From assembly GCF_004214935.1 (NCBI RefSeq), contig NZ_SFCC01000009.1, positions 186,001-250,000 on the forward strand: a DNA stretch of 64,000 bases, given 5' to 3'. Shown one piece after another: positions 50,681-57,989 of the stretch (positions are counted from its first letter, which is position 1; each line of letters starts with the position of its first letter). The notes beneath the pieces are model-generated. The model had not been told where the DNA came from. It did not search any database and was given only the letters and a program-made list of their open reading frames with translations. The stretch is from Amycolatopsis suaedae. Its GTDB lineage: Bacteria; Actinomycetota; Actinomycetes; Mycobacteriales; Pseudonocardiaceae. A program made the position numbers and the translations under genes.

Positions 50681-52122
50681 CGAGTCCCGCAGATCTGAAG
50701 AACTTACAAGGCAACGGCTTCCGTGCCAGAGTGCAGCGTTTCGGTGGCCATCTCGCCGGGATGGTCATGCCGAACATCGGCGCGTTCATCGCGTGGGGCT
50801 TGATCACCGCACTGTTCATCCCGACGGGGTGGCTGCCCAACGAGACGCTGAACGCGCTGGGCGAGCCGATGATCAAGTTCCTGCTGCCGATCCTGATCGG
50901 GTACACCGGCGGCAGGCTGGTACACGGTCAGCGCGGCGCGGTGATCGGCGCGATCGCCACGGTCGGGGTCATCGCCGCGGCCGAGTCGCCGATGTTCCTC
51001 GGCGCCATGATCATCGGCCCGGCCGCCGCGGCGGTGCTGAAGGGCTTCGACCGGCTCATCGACGGCAAGATCAAGTCCGGCTTCGAGATGCTGGTCAACA
51101 ACTTCAGCACCGGCATCATCGGCGGCGCGATGGCCGTGCTCGGCCTGGTCACGGTCGGCCCGCTCGTCGACGGGCTGACGTCGCTGGCCGGCAAGGGCGT
51201 CGACTTCCTGGTCGACAACAGCCTGCTGCCACTGGTGTCGGTGATCGTCGAACCGGCGAAGGTGCTGTTCCTCAACAACGCCATCAACCACGGCGTGCTC
51301 AGCCCGCTGGCGGCGTCGGAGTCCAGCAGCGTCGGCCAGTCGCTGCTGTTCATGATCGAGAGCAACCCGGGGCCGGGACTGGGAATCCTGATCGCGTTCT
51401 TCATGTTCGGCCCGCGCGTGGTGCGGCCGAGCGTGCCCGGCGCGATGATCATCCACTTCCTCGGCGGCATCCACGAGATCTACTTCCCGTACGTGCTGAT
51501 GAAGCCGAGGCTGATCCTGGCCGCGATCGGTGGCGGCATGGCAGGCGTGGCCACCGCGATGATCACCAACTCGGGTCTGGTCGCGTCGCCGTCGCCGGGC
51601 AGCATCTTCGCCTACATCGCGGTGACGCCGAAGGGCGGGCACCTCAGCGTGCTGCTGTCCATTGTGGTCGCCACCGGTGTGTCGTTCCTGCTCGCCGCGA
51701 TGCTGCTGCGGTTCGGCCGCGGGGCCGACGAGCTGGTCGACGTACCCGCGGTCAACGCGAAGACACCCGCGAAGGCGAAGGTCGGCGCGTCGACGGCGCC
51801 GTCCTCGGGCGAGACGCGGGTCGTCGCCGGCAAGGACGTCAAGAAGCTGCTGGTCGCCTGCGACGCGGGCATGGGCAGCAGCGTGATGCTGGCCAGCCAG
51901 ATGCGCACCAGGCTCAAGCCGTACGGCGTGACCGTCGAGCACGTGCCGGTCAACGACATCCCGGACGACGCGCAGGTGGTGCTCACCCACACCGACCTGG
52001 CCGAGCGGGCGAGGGCGTCCGCGCCGAACGCCGTCGTGGTGCCGTTCAACGCCTTCCTCGGCGACCCGGTGTTCGACGAGGTGGAGAAGGCCATCAAGGA
52101 CGGCGAGGAGATCCGGGGCTGA
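50677..52122 (+). CDS. PTS mannitol-type transporter, IICB
   Basis: A 481-residue phosphotransferase-system permease. IIC spans about residues 20-350 with the MtlA signature GGIHEIYFPYVLMKP (about 266-280) and GHLAGMVMPNIGAFIAWG at the start. A linker follows, then the IIB domain with its phosphorylated Cys395 in LLVACDAGMGSS. No IIA domain is fused and none is encoded next to it. Given the 1-phosphofructokinase gene, the real sugar may be mannitol, fructose or another hexitol. Confidence 0.94.
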   Translation: MTSPADLKNLQGNGFRARVQRFGGHLAGMVMPNIGAFIAWGLITALFIPTGWLPNETLNALGEPMIKFLLPILIGYTGGRLVHGQRGAVIGAIATVGVIAAAESPMFLGAMIIGPAAAAVLKGFDRLIDGKIKSGFEMLVNNFSTGIIGGAMAVLGLVTVGPLVDGLTSLAGKGVDFLVDNSLLPLVSVIVEPAKVLFLNNAINHGVLSPLAASESSSVGQSLLFMIESNPGPGLGILIAFFMFGPRVVRPSVPGAMIIHFLGGIHEIYFPYVLMKPRLILAAIGGGMAGVATAMITNSGLVASPSPGSIFAYIAVTPKGGHLSVLLSIVVATGVSFLLAAMLLRFGRGADELVDVPAVNAKTPAKAKVGASTAPSSGETRVVAGKDVKKLLVACDAGMGSSVMLASQMRTRLKPYGVTVEHVPVNDIPDDAQVVLTHTDLAERARASAPNAVVVPFNAFLGDPVFDEVEKAIKDGEEIRG

Positions 52123-52143
52123 CCCGGTAGTCGAGGAGGACTC

Positions 52144-52434
52144 ATGCCCAGCAAGCAGGTCGTGGTCGCGTCCAGGATCGGGCTGCACGCCCGGCCGGCC
52201 GCGGTGGTCGCGAAGACCGCGGGGGAGCAGGAGGTGAAGGTCCGGATCAGCGCCGGTGACCGGCCGGCGGTGGACGCCGGCAGCCTGATCTCGATCCTCG
52301 CCCTCGGCGTCTCCGGCGGTGACACGGTCACCATCGAGGCGGAGGGCCCGGGTGCGGAGGAGGCGCTGGAGGCGGTGGCCGCGGTACTGACCACCGACCT
52401 CGACGACGCCCCGGCGAAGGCCGCCAGCGCCTGA
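52144..52434 (+). CDS. HPr family phosphocarrier protein
   Basis: A 96-residue HPr. The phosphorylated His15 stands in RIGLHARPAAVVAK, and AGSLISILALGVSGGD holds the region of the regulatory serine (Ser47). It passes phosphate from enzyme I to IIA. GAGGAGG precedes the ATG at 52144, 21 bp after the IICB gene. Enzyme I is not in the window. Confidence 0.94.
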   Translation: MPSKQVVVASRIGLHARPAAVVAKTAGEQEVKVRISAGDRPAVDAGSLISILALGVSGGDTVTIEAEGPGAEEALEAVAAVLTTDLDDAPAKAASA

Positions 52435-52450
52435 CCGTCCGGGGCCCCAC

Positions 52451-52507
52451 AGCACGTGAAGGCCACCTTCACCACGTGAGACGTGATGAAGGTGGCCTTC
52501 ACGTGCT
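52451..52507. terminator. Perfect 21-bp-arm hairpin, dispersed-repeat type
   Basis: The arms (52451-52471 and 52487-52507, core GTGAAGGCCACCTTCA) are perfectly complementary across a 15-base loop that itself contains CACGTG and ACGTGA. It follows the HPr gene by 16 bp and is the likely terminator of the PTS operon. The same core is in the hairpin at 2584-2635. Confidence 0.8.
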
Positions 52508-52611
52508 TCAGCCGTCGTCACCCCTGTGGGTGATCGTCGGGACGGCTCGCGTCATGGCCGTCGTCCGGCCGCGTTCCGGCTGCGAGAGCAGTCGTGCGGA
52601 GGAGGACACCG

Positions 52612-52725
52612 ATGTCGAGGCGAGCTGGTATGACGTTGCCGTTGCGGGCCGGCGATCGGCTGCCGCTCCTGCTGGTCGCGGTGCTGATCGGGGCGCTGGT
52701 CGCGGGGCTGCTCAGCGCGATGTGA
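52612..52725 (+). CDS. Small single-pass membrane protein, 37 residues
   Basis: A short ORF with a near-perfect GGAGGAGG site 6 bases before its ATG. It reads MSRRAGMTLPLRAGDRLP, then a single hydrophobic segment (LLLVAVLIGALVAGLLSAM) up to the stop. The basic front and hydrophobic end predict a cytoplasm-in, single-pass membrane protein. It lies alone between the PTS terminator and a hydrolase remnant. No family is recognised; a real gene is likely from the ribosome site and clean topology. Confidence 0.55.
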   Translation: MSRRAGMTLPLRAGDRLPLLLVAVLIGALVAGLLSAM

Positions 52726-52762
52726 CCGTTCGGCAGCAGTACCGCCGGCGGTTCGCCGTGAC

Positions 52763-53379
52763 CTAACCGGCGAAGTCGATCAGTACCTCGGCGAGGCGTT
52801 GCGGCTGGTCCTCGGGGATCAGTGTGGAGGAGCCGGCGATCTCGACCAGGCGGCCCCGTGGATACAGCTCGGCCAGGCGGGGACCGTGTTCGCGCGGCAT
52901 GAGCCGGTCCTCGGCCGCCCACACCACGAGCACCGGACGGTCGAAATCCCGCAGTCGCTCGCTCCACGTCAGCAGGGTCGCCCTGTCGGGTGCACCGGTG
53001 GCGAACTTGGCGAAGTCCCTGCGGATCTCGGCGCTGCCGCGGGCGGGGGCGAACCAGTCGTCGAGCACCTCGTCGGGGGCGCCACGCAGGCTCATGCCGC
53101 CGTAGCCGTTGCGGGCGTTCCGGATCGGCCGGATCCGGAGCAGTTGCATCAGCAGCCACACCCCGCCGGGCAGGCCGGCGATCCGGCTCACGGCCTTCGC
53201 CGGGCCGGGCGGGAAGTTGTCGAACGCCTCGCGCGCCACCAAGGCCAGCTTGCCGACGCGGTCCGCGCGGCCCTCGGAGATCAGGAACTGGCCGCCGCCC
53301 CAGTCGTTGAGTACCAGCGTCACGTCCCGCGGGTGTCCTCGTACTCGACGGGGCCGGCGGACAGTTCGATTCGGGGCAT
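52763..53379 (-). pseudogene. Alpha/beta hydrolase remnant with internal deletion
   Basis: The start (MPRIELSAGPVEYEDTRG, from the ATG at 53379) is the normal N-terminus of an epoxide-hydrolase/dehalogenase-like enzyme. It then stops and, in another frame, continues directly with DVTLVLNDWGGGQFLISEG (from about 53326), which belongs about 90-100 residues further on. The lost part includes the oxyanion HG motif and the first half of the core. The C-terminal part, with nucleophile Asp in NDWGG and the usual late RPVLVVWAAEDRLMP, is open to 52763. A GTG at 53323 could give a 186-residue fragment, unlikely to be active. Confidence 0.75.
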
Positions 53380-53448
53380 AGAAACAGTCTAACTGAAACC
53401 TTCGTCACAGTCGTACCCGAGTTTCAGCCTGGCTGTTACTTTGGCGGC

Positions 53449-54156
53449 GTGAGCGAACCGAAGCCGACGAAGGCATCTCGCATCAACGAGCTGAACGCGA
53501 CCATCCGGTACGCCATGTGGTCGGTGTTCCGGTCCCGTTCACCGCTGCCGGACCGGCGCGCGTCGTGTACCGCCGAGCTGGAGGAACTGCTGGCCGGCCT
53601 GGCCGGCGACGGTGTCGTCACCCGCGGGCTCTACGACGTCTCGGGTTTCCGCGCGGACGCCGACGTCATGGTGTGGTGGCACGCTCCGGACTCCTCGGCG
53701 TTGCAGCGGGCCTACGCCCGGTTGCGCCGGACGGTGCTCGGCTCGCACCTGGAGCCCGTGTGGTCGCAGGTGGCGCTGCACCGGCCCGCCGAGTTCAACC
53801 GGAGCCACCTGCCCGCGTTCCTGGCCGGGGAGGATCCCCGCGACTTCGTGTGCGTGTACCCGTTCGTGCGCTCCTACGACTGGTACCTGCTGCCGAAGGC
53901 CGAGCGCGGGGAACTGCTCGCCGAGCACGGGCAGCAGGCCCGCGGGTTCCCGGACGTGCGGGCGAACACGGTGTCGTCGTTCGCGCTCGGCGACTATGAG
54001 TGGATCCTCGCGTTCGAGGCCGACGAGCTGCACCGGCTGGTCGACCTGATGCGTGCGCTGCGGGCCTCCGGTGCCCGGCGCCATGTCCGCGAGGAGACCC
54101 CGTTCTACACCGGTCCGCGCCGCGGCCCGGCCGACATCGTCGCCGCACTGCCGTAG
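53449..54156 (+). CDS. hemQ: Hydrogen-peroxide-dependent heme synthase (coproheme decarboxylase)
   Basis: A 235-residue chlorite-dismutase-family protein of the actinobacterial HemQ form, which turns coproheme into heme b. INELNATIRYAMWSVF, the central FVCVYPFVRSYDWYLLP (about residue 138-154, with the conserved Tyr) and the late SSFALGDYEWILAFEADEL and HVREETPFYTG are hallmarks. GTG start at 53449. The other heme genes are not in the window. It is followed after 9 bp by two small membrane protein genes. Confidence 0.94.
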   Translation: MSEPKPTKASRINELNATIRYAMWSVFRSRSPLPDRRASCTAELEELLAGLAGDGVVTRGLYDVSGFRADADVMVWWHAPDSSALQRAYARLRRTVLGSHLEPVWSQVALHRPAEFNRSHLPAFLAGEDPRDFVCVYPFVRSYDWYLLPKAERGELLAEHGQQARGFPDVRANTVSSFALGDYEWILAFEADELHRLVDLMRALRASGARRHVREETPFYTGPRRGPADIVAALP

Positions 54157-54165
54157 GGGGCACCG

Positions 54166-54627
54166 ATGACCGCGTTCCTGCTGAGTGTCCACGTCATCGG
54201 CGCCATCGTGCTGATCGGGCCGATCACGGTGGCCGCGAGCCTGTTCCCCCGGTACGGCCGCGAAGCGCTGCGCGACGGGTCCGACGGTGCGGTGGTGAAG
54301 CTGCTGCACCGGATCAGCGTCGGTTACAGCGTGGCCGCCGTCGCCGTGCCCGTGTTCGGCGTCGCCACCGGCGCCAAGCTGGGGGTGCTCACCGACCCGT
54401 GGCTGCTGGTCTCGATGGCGCTGACCGCGCTGGCGGTCGTCCTGCTCGCGGTGGTGATCGTGCCGGAACAGCGCCGGATTCTCGCGGTCATCACCGGGCA
54501 GGCGCCCGATGACTCCGTGACGGCACGGCTGAAGCGGCTGTCCATGGTGACCGGGATGTTCGCGCTGACCTGGGTCGTCGTCACCGTCCTGATGATCGTC
54601 CGGCCCGGCTCTACGACGGGGGTGTGA
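54166..54627 (+). CDS. Integral membrane protein, DUF2269-like
   Basis: A 153-residue protein with four hydrophobic segments (about residues 4-24, 48-68, 78-98 and 124-145), opening FLLSVHVIGAIVLIGPITVA, which resembles the DUF2269-type family. Its His at residue 9 and the charged loop PEQRRILAVITG are typical. Function unknown. GGGGG stands before the ATG; the gene lies 9 bp after hemQ and 1 bp before the next, so the three are probably cotranscribed. Confidence 0.8.
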   Translation: MTAFLLSVHVIGAIVLIGPITVAASLFPRYGREALRDGSDGAVVKLLHRISVGYSVAAVAVPVFGVATGAKLGVLTDPWLLVSMALTALAVVLLAVVIVPEQRRILAVITGQAPDDSVTARLKRLSMVTGMFALTWVVVTVLMIVRPGSTTGV

Positions 54628-54628
54628 G

Positions 54629-54910
54629 ATGAGCACGCAGACGCCGTCGCCGCGGGTGTGGCAGGCGCTGAAGGCCGTCTCGGTCGCCGAGCTGGCCACC
54701 CTGGTGGTGCTGCTGGCCAACGTGGCCACCGTCCACCTGCCGGTGGTCTCGTCGTTGTTCGGGCCGCTGCACGGCAGTGCCTACCTCGCCACCATCGCGC
54801 TCACCTGGGTGGCGGGCTGTCCGGGCCGGGGCAAGGCCATGGCGCTGATCCCCGGCATCGGCGGTCTGCTCGTCGTCCGCACGGCAGCGCCGCTGACCAG
54901 CGGGAAATAG
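54629..54910 (+). CDS. Small membrane protein, DUF3817-like
   Basis: A 93-residue protein with three hydrophobic segments (about residues 18-38, 46-64 and 70-86). VAELATLVVLLANVA and GPLHGSAYLATIALTW follow the DUF3817-type pattern, in which a conserved His-Gly lies at the start of the second segment. Function unknown. It ends the hemQ unit, 28 bp before the MarR-type palindrome. Confidence 0.75.
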   Translation: MSTQTPSPRVWQALKAVSVAELATLVVLLANVATVHLPVVSSLFGPLHGSAYLATIALTWVAGCPGRGKAMALIPGIGGLLVVRTAAPLTSGK

Positions 54911-54937
54911 ATCCGGGAGCCGTCTCGTTAGGGTTAG

Positions 54938-54949
54938 ATGCAAATGCAT
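54938..54949. promoter_or_regulatory. Candidate MarR operator
   Basis: ATGCAAATGCAT is an inverted repeat (ATGCA/TGCAT, 2-bp centre) 19 bp before the monooxygenase start. MarR proteins bind such AT-containing repeats, and the second gene of this operon encodes a MarR protein, so autorepression is likely. Confidence 0.6.
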
Positions 54950-54968
54950 AGAACCTGAGGAGGCGGTC

Positions 54969-56156
54969 ATGCAGTTCGGAGTGTTCTCCGTCAGCGACAT
55001 CACCAGGGACCCGGTGTCGGGCGAGACGCCGAGCGAAGCCGACCGGATCGACGCGCTCGTGCGGATCGCGCAGAAGACCGAAGAGGTGGGGATGGACGTC
55101 TTCGCCATCGGCGAGCACCACAATCCACCGTTCGTGTCGTCGGCGCCCTCAACGCTGCTGTCCTACATCGCGGCGACCACCAAGCGACTGGTCGTGTCGA
55201 CCTCGACGACGCTGATCACGACCAACGACCCGGTGCGCATCGCCGAGGAGTACGCGCTGCTCCAGCACCTTTCCAAGGGTCGGATGGACCTCATGCTCGG
55301 CCGCGGCAACACCGCGCCGGTGTACCCGTGGTTCGGCCAGGACATCCGCCAGGGCCTGCCGCTGGCGCTGGAGAACTACAACCTGCTGCACCGGCTGTGG
55401 CGGGAGGACGTCGTGGACTGGGAAGGCAATTTCCGCACGCCACTGCAGGGCTTCACCTCGACCCCGCGCCCGCTGGACGACGTGCCGCCGTTCGTCTGGC
55501 ACGGCTCGATCCGCACCCCGGAGATCGCCGAGCAGGCCGCGTACTACGGCGACGGATTCTTCGCCAACAACATCTTCTGGCCCAAGGAGCACTACATGCG
55601 CCTGATCCGGTTCTACCGGCAGCGCTACGCCCACTACGGCCACGGCACCGAGAAGCAGGCCATCGTCGGGCTCGGCGGACAGGCCTACATCGCCCGCCGG
55701 TCCCAGGACGCCAAGCGTGACTTCCGGCCGTACTTCGACGAGGCACCGGTCTACGGGCACGGGCCGTCCATGGAGGACTTCATGGAGATGACGCCGCTGT
55801 CGGTGGGCAGCCCGCAGGAGGTCATCGACAAGACGCTGACCTTCCGCGAGCACTTCGGCGACTACCAGCGGCAGATGTTCCTGATGGACCACGCCGGCCT
55901 GCCGCTGGGGACCGTCCTGGACCAGCTGGAGCTGCTCGGCGGCGAGGTCGTCCCGACCCTGCGCAAGGAACTGGCCGCCCGCCGCGACCCCGAGGTGCCG
56001 GACGCGCCGACCCACGCCGGCCTGGTCAAGGCCAAGTACGGCGACACCCCGCCGCGGCAGCCCAGGCCGAACGCCAACCGCGGCGACAACGTGACCGGGG
56101 CGTCGCCGTACCAGGACACCGCCCCGGAGGTCCGGGCGAGCTACCCGAGCCTGTGA
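54969..56156 (+). CDS. Luciferase-like FMN-dependent monooxygenase (CE1758-like)
   Basis: A 395-residue TIM-barrel flavin monooxygenase. FGVFSVSDITRDP, GMDVFAIGEHHNPPFVSSAP (about residue 43-62), SKGRMDLMLGRGNTAPVYPW and the long late TPLSVGSPQEVIDKTLTFREHFG are family hallmarks. The group is known to pair with an FMN reductase gene, here at 56587. The substrate is unknown. GAGGAGG stands before the ATG. The stop overlaps the MarR gene start. Confidence 0.92.
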   Translation: MQFGVFSVSDITRDPVSGETPSEADRIDALVRIAQKTEEVGMDVFAIGEHHNPPFVSSAPSTLLSYIAATTKRLVVSTSTTLITTNDPVRIAEEYALLQHLSKGRMDLMLGRGNTAPVYPWFGQDIRQGLPLALENYNLLHRLWREDVVDWEGNFRTPLQGFTSTPRPLDDVPPFVWHGSIRTPEIAEQAAYYGDGFFANNIFWPKEHYMRLIRFYRQRYAHYGHGTEKQAIVGLGGQAYIARRSQDAKRDFRPYFDEAPVYGHGPSMEDFMEMTPLSVGSPQEVIDKTLTFREHFGDYQRQMFLMDHAGLPLGTVLDQLELLGGEVVPTLRKELAARRDPEVPDAPTHAGLVKAKYGDTPPRQPRPNANRGDNVTGASPYQDTAPEVRASYPSL

Positions 56157-56590
56157 TGGCGCTGGCCAACAACGCGTGGGAGGCACTGATGTCCGCCTAC
56201 GCCGTGCTGATGAAGCAGTTCGCCGCCGAGGCGATCTGGCGGGACGTGTCCATGCGGGAGTACGACGTGCTCTACACACTGTCCAAATGCGACGATCCGG
56301 TGCGGATCGGCGAGCTGAACCGGCATGTGCTGCTCAGCCAGCCCGCGCTGTCCCGCATGGTCGACCGGCTGGTGGCCCGCGGGTTCGTCGCGCGGGACAC
56401 CGATCCCGCCGACGGCCGGGGGGTGCTGCTCCGGCTGACCGAGGCCGGCGCGCGGACGCAGCGGGAGATCGGCAGGCAGCACGCCCGCGGGGTGGCGCGG
56501 GCCGTCGCGGGGCGGCTGACGCCCGAGGAGATCGCACAGCTGGAATCGATCGGCCGCAAGCTGGCGGCACAGAACGGAGAGGACTCATGA
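56153..56590 (+). CDS. MarR family regulator
   Basis: A 145-residue winged-helix protein: REYDVLYTLSKCDDPVRIGEL, LSQPALSRMVDRLVARGFVARD as recognition helix and wing start, and the DPADGRGVLLRLTEAG wing (about residues 82-97). The start is GTG at 56153 or ATG at 56156. Cys45 could make it redox- or ligand-sensitive. It lies between the monooxygenase and the FMN reductase with overlaps on both sides, so it regulates the operon it is part of. Confidence 0.92.
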   Translation: MMALANNAWEALMSAYAVLMKQFAAEAIWRDVSMREYDVLYTLSKCDDPVRIGELNRHVLLSQPALSRMVDRLVARGFVARDTDPADGRGVLLRLTEAGARTQREIGRQHARGVARAVAGRLTPEEIAQLESIGRKLAAQNGEDS

Positions 56591-57255
56591 GCGGCTTCGA
56601 CCTGGTGGTCGTCACAGCGGGAACGGGCGACCCGTCGTCGACGAGGATGCTGGCCGACCGCGTCGCCCAGCGGGTCGGCGCGATCGCGGACAAGCGGGGC
56701 GAGCCGGTGCGGGTGCGGGTGATCGACCTGCGGGAGATCGCCGGTGAGATCACCACCGCGCTGGTGTCCCAGCTGACCGGGCCGAAGCTGGCGAAGGCGG
56801 TGGAGGCCCTTGGTGCGGCCGACGGCATCGTGGTCAGCACCCCGGTCTACAAGGCCGGGCCCAGCGGGTTGTTCACCTCGTTCTTCCAGGTGCTGGACAA
56901 CGACCTGCTGATCGCCAAGCCGGTCGTGCTCGCCGCCACCGCGGGCACCGCCCGGCACGCCCTGGTCGTCGACGAGCAGCTGCGCTCGCTGTTCGCCTAC
57001 CTGCGCACCACGACCGTGCCGACGTCGCTGTTCGCCTCCACGGAGGACTGGGGCGACCCGGCGCTGAACAAGCGCGTCGACCGCGCCGCGTTCGAGCTGG
57101 TGCTGCTGATGGAGAGCGGGTTCGCCAAGCAGGTGCGGGACGAGTCCTGGCACAGCTACCAGCACGAGTTCGGCAGCGCGGGCGGGACGGAGGTCGACAT
57201 CGATCTCGACTCCGACCTCATGCGGCTGGCGGCAGGCGGCCGGCCGGCACTGTGA
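56587..57255 (+). CDS. NAD(P)H-dependent FMN reductase (CE1759-like)
   Basis: A 222-residue flavodoxin-fold reductase. LVVVTAGTGDPSSTRMLADR near the start and GIVVSTPVYKAGPSGLFTSFF (about residue 82-102) bind FMN, and LAATAGTARHALVVDEQLRSLF follows. It would supply reduced FMN to the luciferase-like enzyme in the same operon. The ATG overlaps the MarR stop by 4 bp. Confidence 0.92.
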   Translation: MSGFDLVVVTAGTGDPSSTRMLADRVAQRVGAIADKRGEPVRVRVIDLREIAGEITTALVSQLTGPKLAKAVEALGAADGIVVSTPVYKAGPSGLFTSFFQVLDNDLLIAKPVVLAATAGTARHALVVDEQLRSLFAYLRTTTVPTSLFASTEDWGDPALNKRVDRAAFELVLLMESGFAKQVRDESWHSYQHEFGSAGGTEVDIDLDSDLMRLAAGGRPAL

Positions 57256-57269
57256 TCAAGACCACGAAG

Positions 57270-57301
57270 TTGCAGAGCCTGCAAGTTTGCAGGCTCTGCA
57301 A
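57270..57301. promoter_or_regulatory. Double palindrome: candidate TetR operator and terminator
   Basis: TTGCAGAGCCTGCAA (57270-57284) and TTGCAGGCTCTGCAA (57287-57301) are perfect complements of each other with a 2-base spacer. Each is also itself a TTGCA-N5-TGCAA repeat. The right side is followed by TTTT. It could end the reductase operon and at the same time bind two TetR dimers 18 bp before the next gene. Confidence 0.7.
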
Positions 57302-57319
57302 TTTTCTTGCTACACAGGA

Positions 57320-57946
57320 ATGGTGTCCGAACAGGTAACCGGTCTGCGGGAACGGAAGAAGGCCGCCACCCGCCGTGAACTCGTGTCCGCCACCCTGCGC
57401 CTGGTGGCCGAGCGGGGGATCGACGAGGTGACGGTCGAGGACATCAGCGCCGCCGCCGGTGTCTCACCACGCACGTTCTTCAACTACTTCGCGTCGAAGG
57501 AGGACGCGCTGCTCTCGCCCTATCCCGACGTCGAGGAGCGCAACCGCGAGGTCGTCGAGCGGTTCCTGGCCATGCCGGCCGGTGTCGCGCCCGTCCCGGC
57601 GCTGGCCGAGGCGATGCGGCCGGCGGTCATGGCGATCGAGGACGATCCCGAGGAATGGCTGATCCGGATGAAGGTCGTGGCCGACAACCCGGCGCTGCTG
57701 GCCCGCATCCTGGTCGCCCAGGCGCCCAGCGAGGAGGCGCTGCTGGCGGCCGTCGCCACCCGGACCGGGCTCGACCCGGTGCGGCACCTGTACCCGCGGC
57801 TGGTGCTGTCCGCGGTCCACGGCGCGACGACGACGGCGGTCCGCCAGTGGCAGATCGCCGACGGGAAGTCGTCGCTTTCCGGCCTGCTCGACGAGGCGTT
57901 CGCCTGCCTCACCGCCGGCCTGCCGGCACCCGATCCCGCGTCGTGA
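57320..57946 (+). CDS. TetR family regulator
   Basis: A 208-residue regulator. The helix-turn-helix is VTVEDISAAAGVSPRTFFNYFASKEDAL (about residues 35-62), the form seen in actinobacterial TetR proteins that control DHA2 pumps; the C-terminal half is helical. ATG at 57320 (or GTG at 57323), with AGGA just before. The double palindrome lies 18 bp upstream. It is followed by an efflux gene after 43 bp and probably represses it. Confidence 0.9.
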   Translation: MVSEQVTGLRERKKAATRRELVSATLRLVAERGIDEVTVEDISAAAGVSPRTFFNYFASKEDALLSPYPDVEERNREVVERFLAMPAGVAPVPALAEAMRPAVMAIEDDPEEWLIRMKVVADNPALLARILVAQAPSEEALLAAVATRTGLDPVRHLYPRLVLSAVHGATTTAVRQWQIADGKSSLSGLLDEAFACLTAGLPAPDPAS

Positions 57947-57989
57947 TCCGGCGACGTCTAGGAGTTCTCCGCAGTATGAAGGGGTTTTC

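Noticed and set aside
50704..52521. 605-codon open frame on the - strand opposite the PTS permease
   Set aside because: Shadow of the IICB gene; His/Arg/Asp-rich with no domain.
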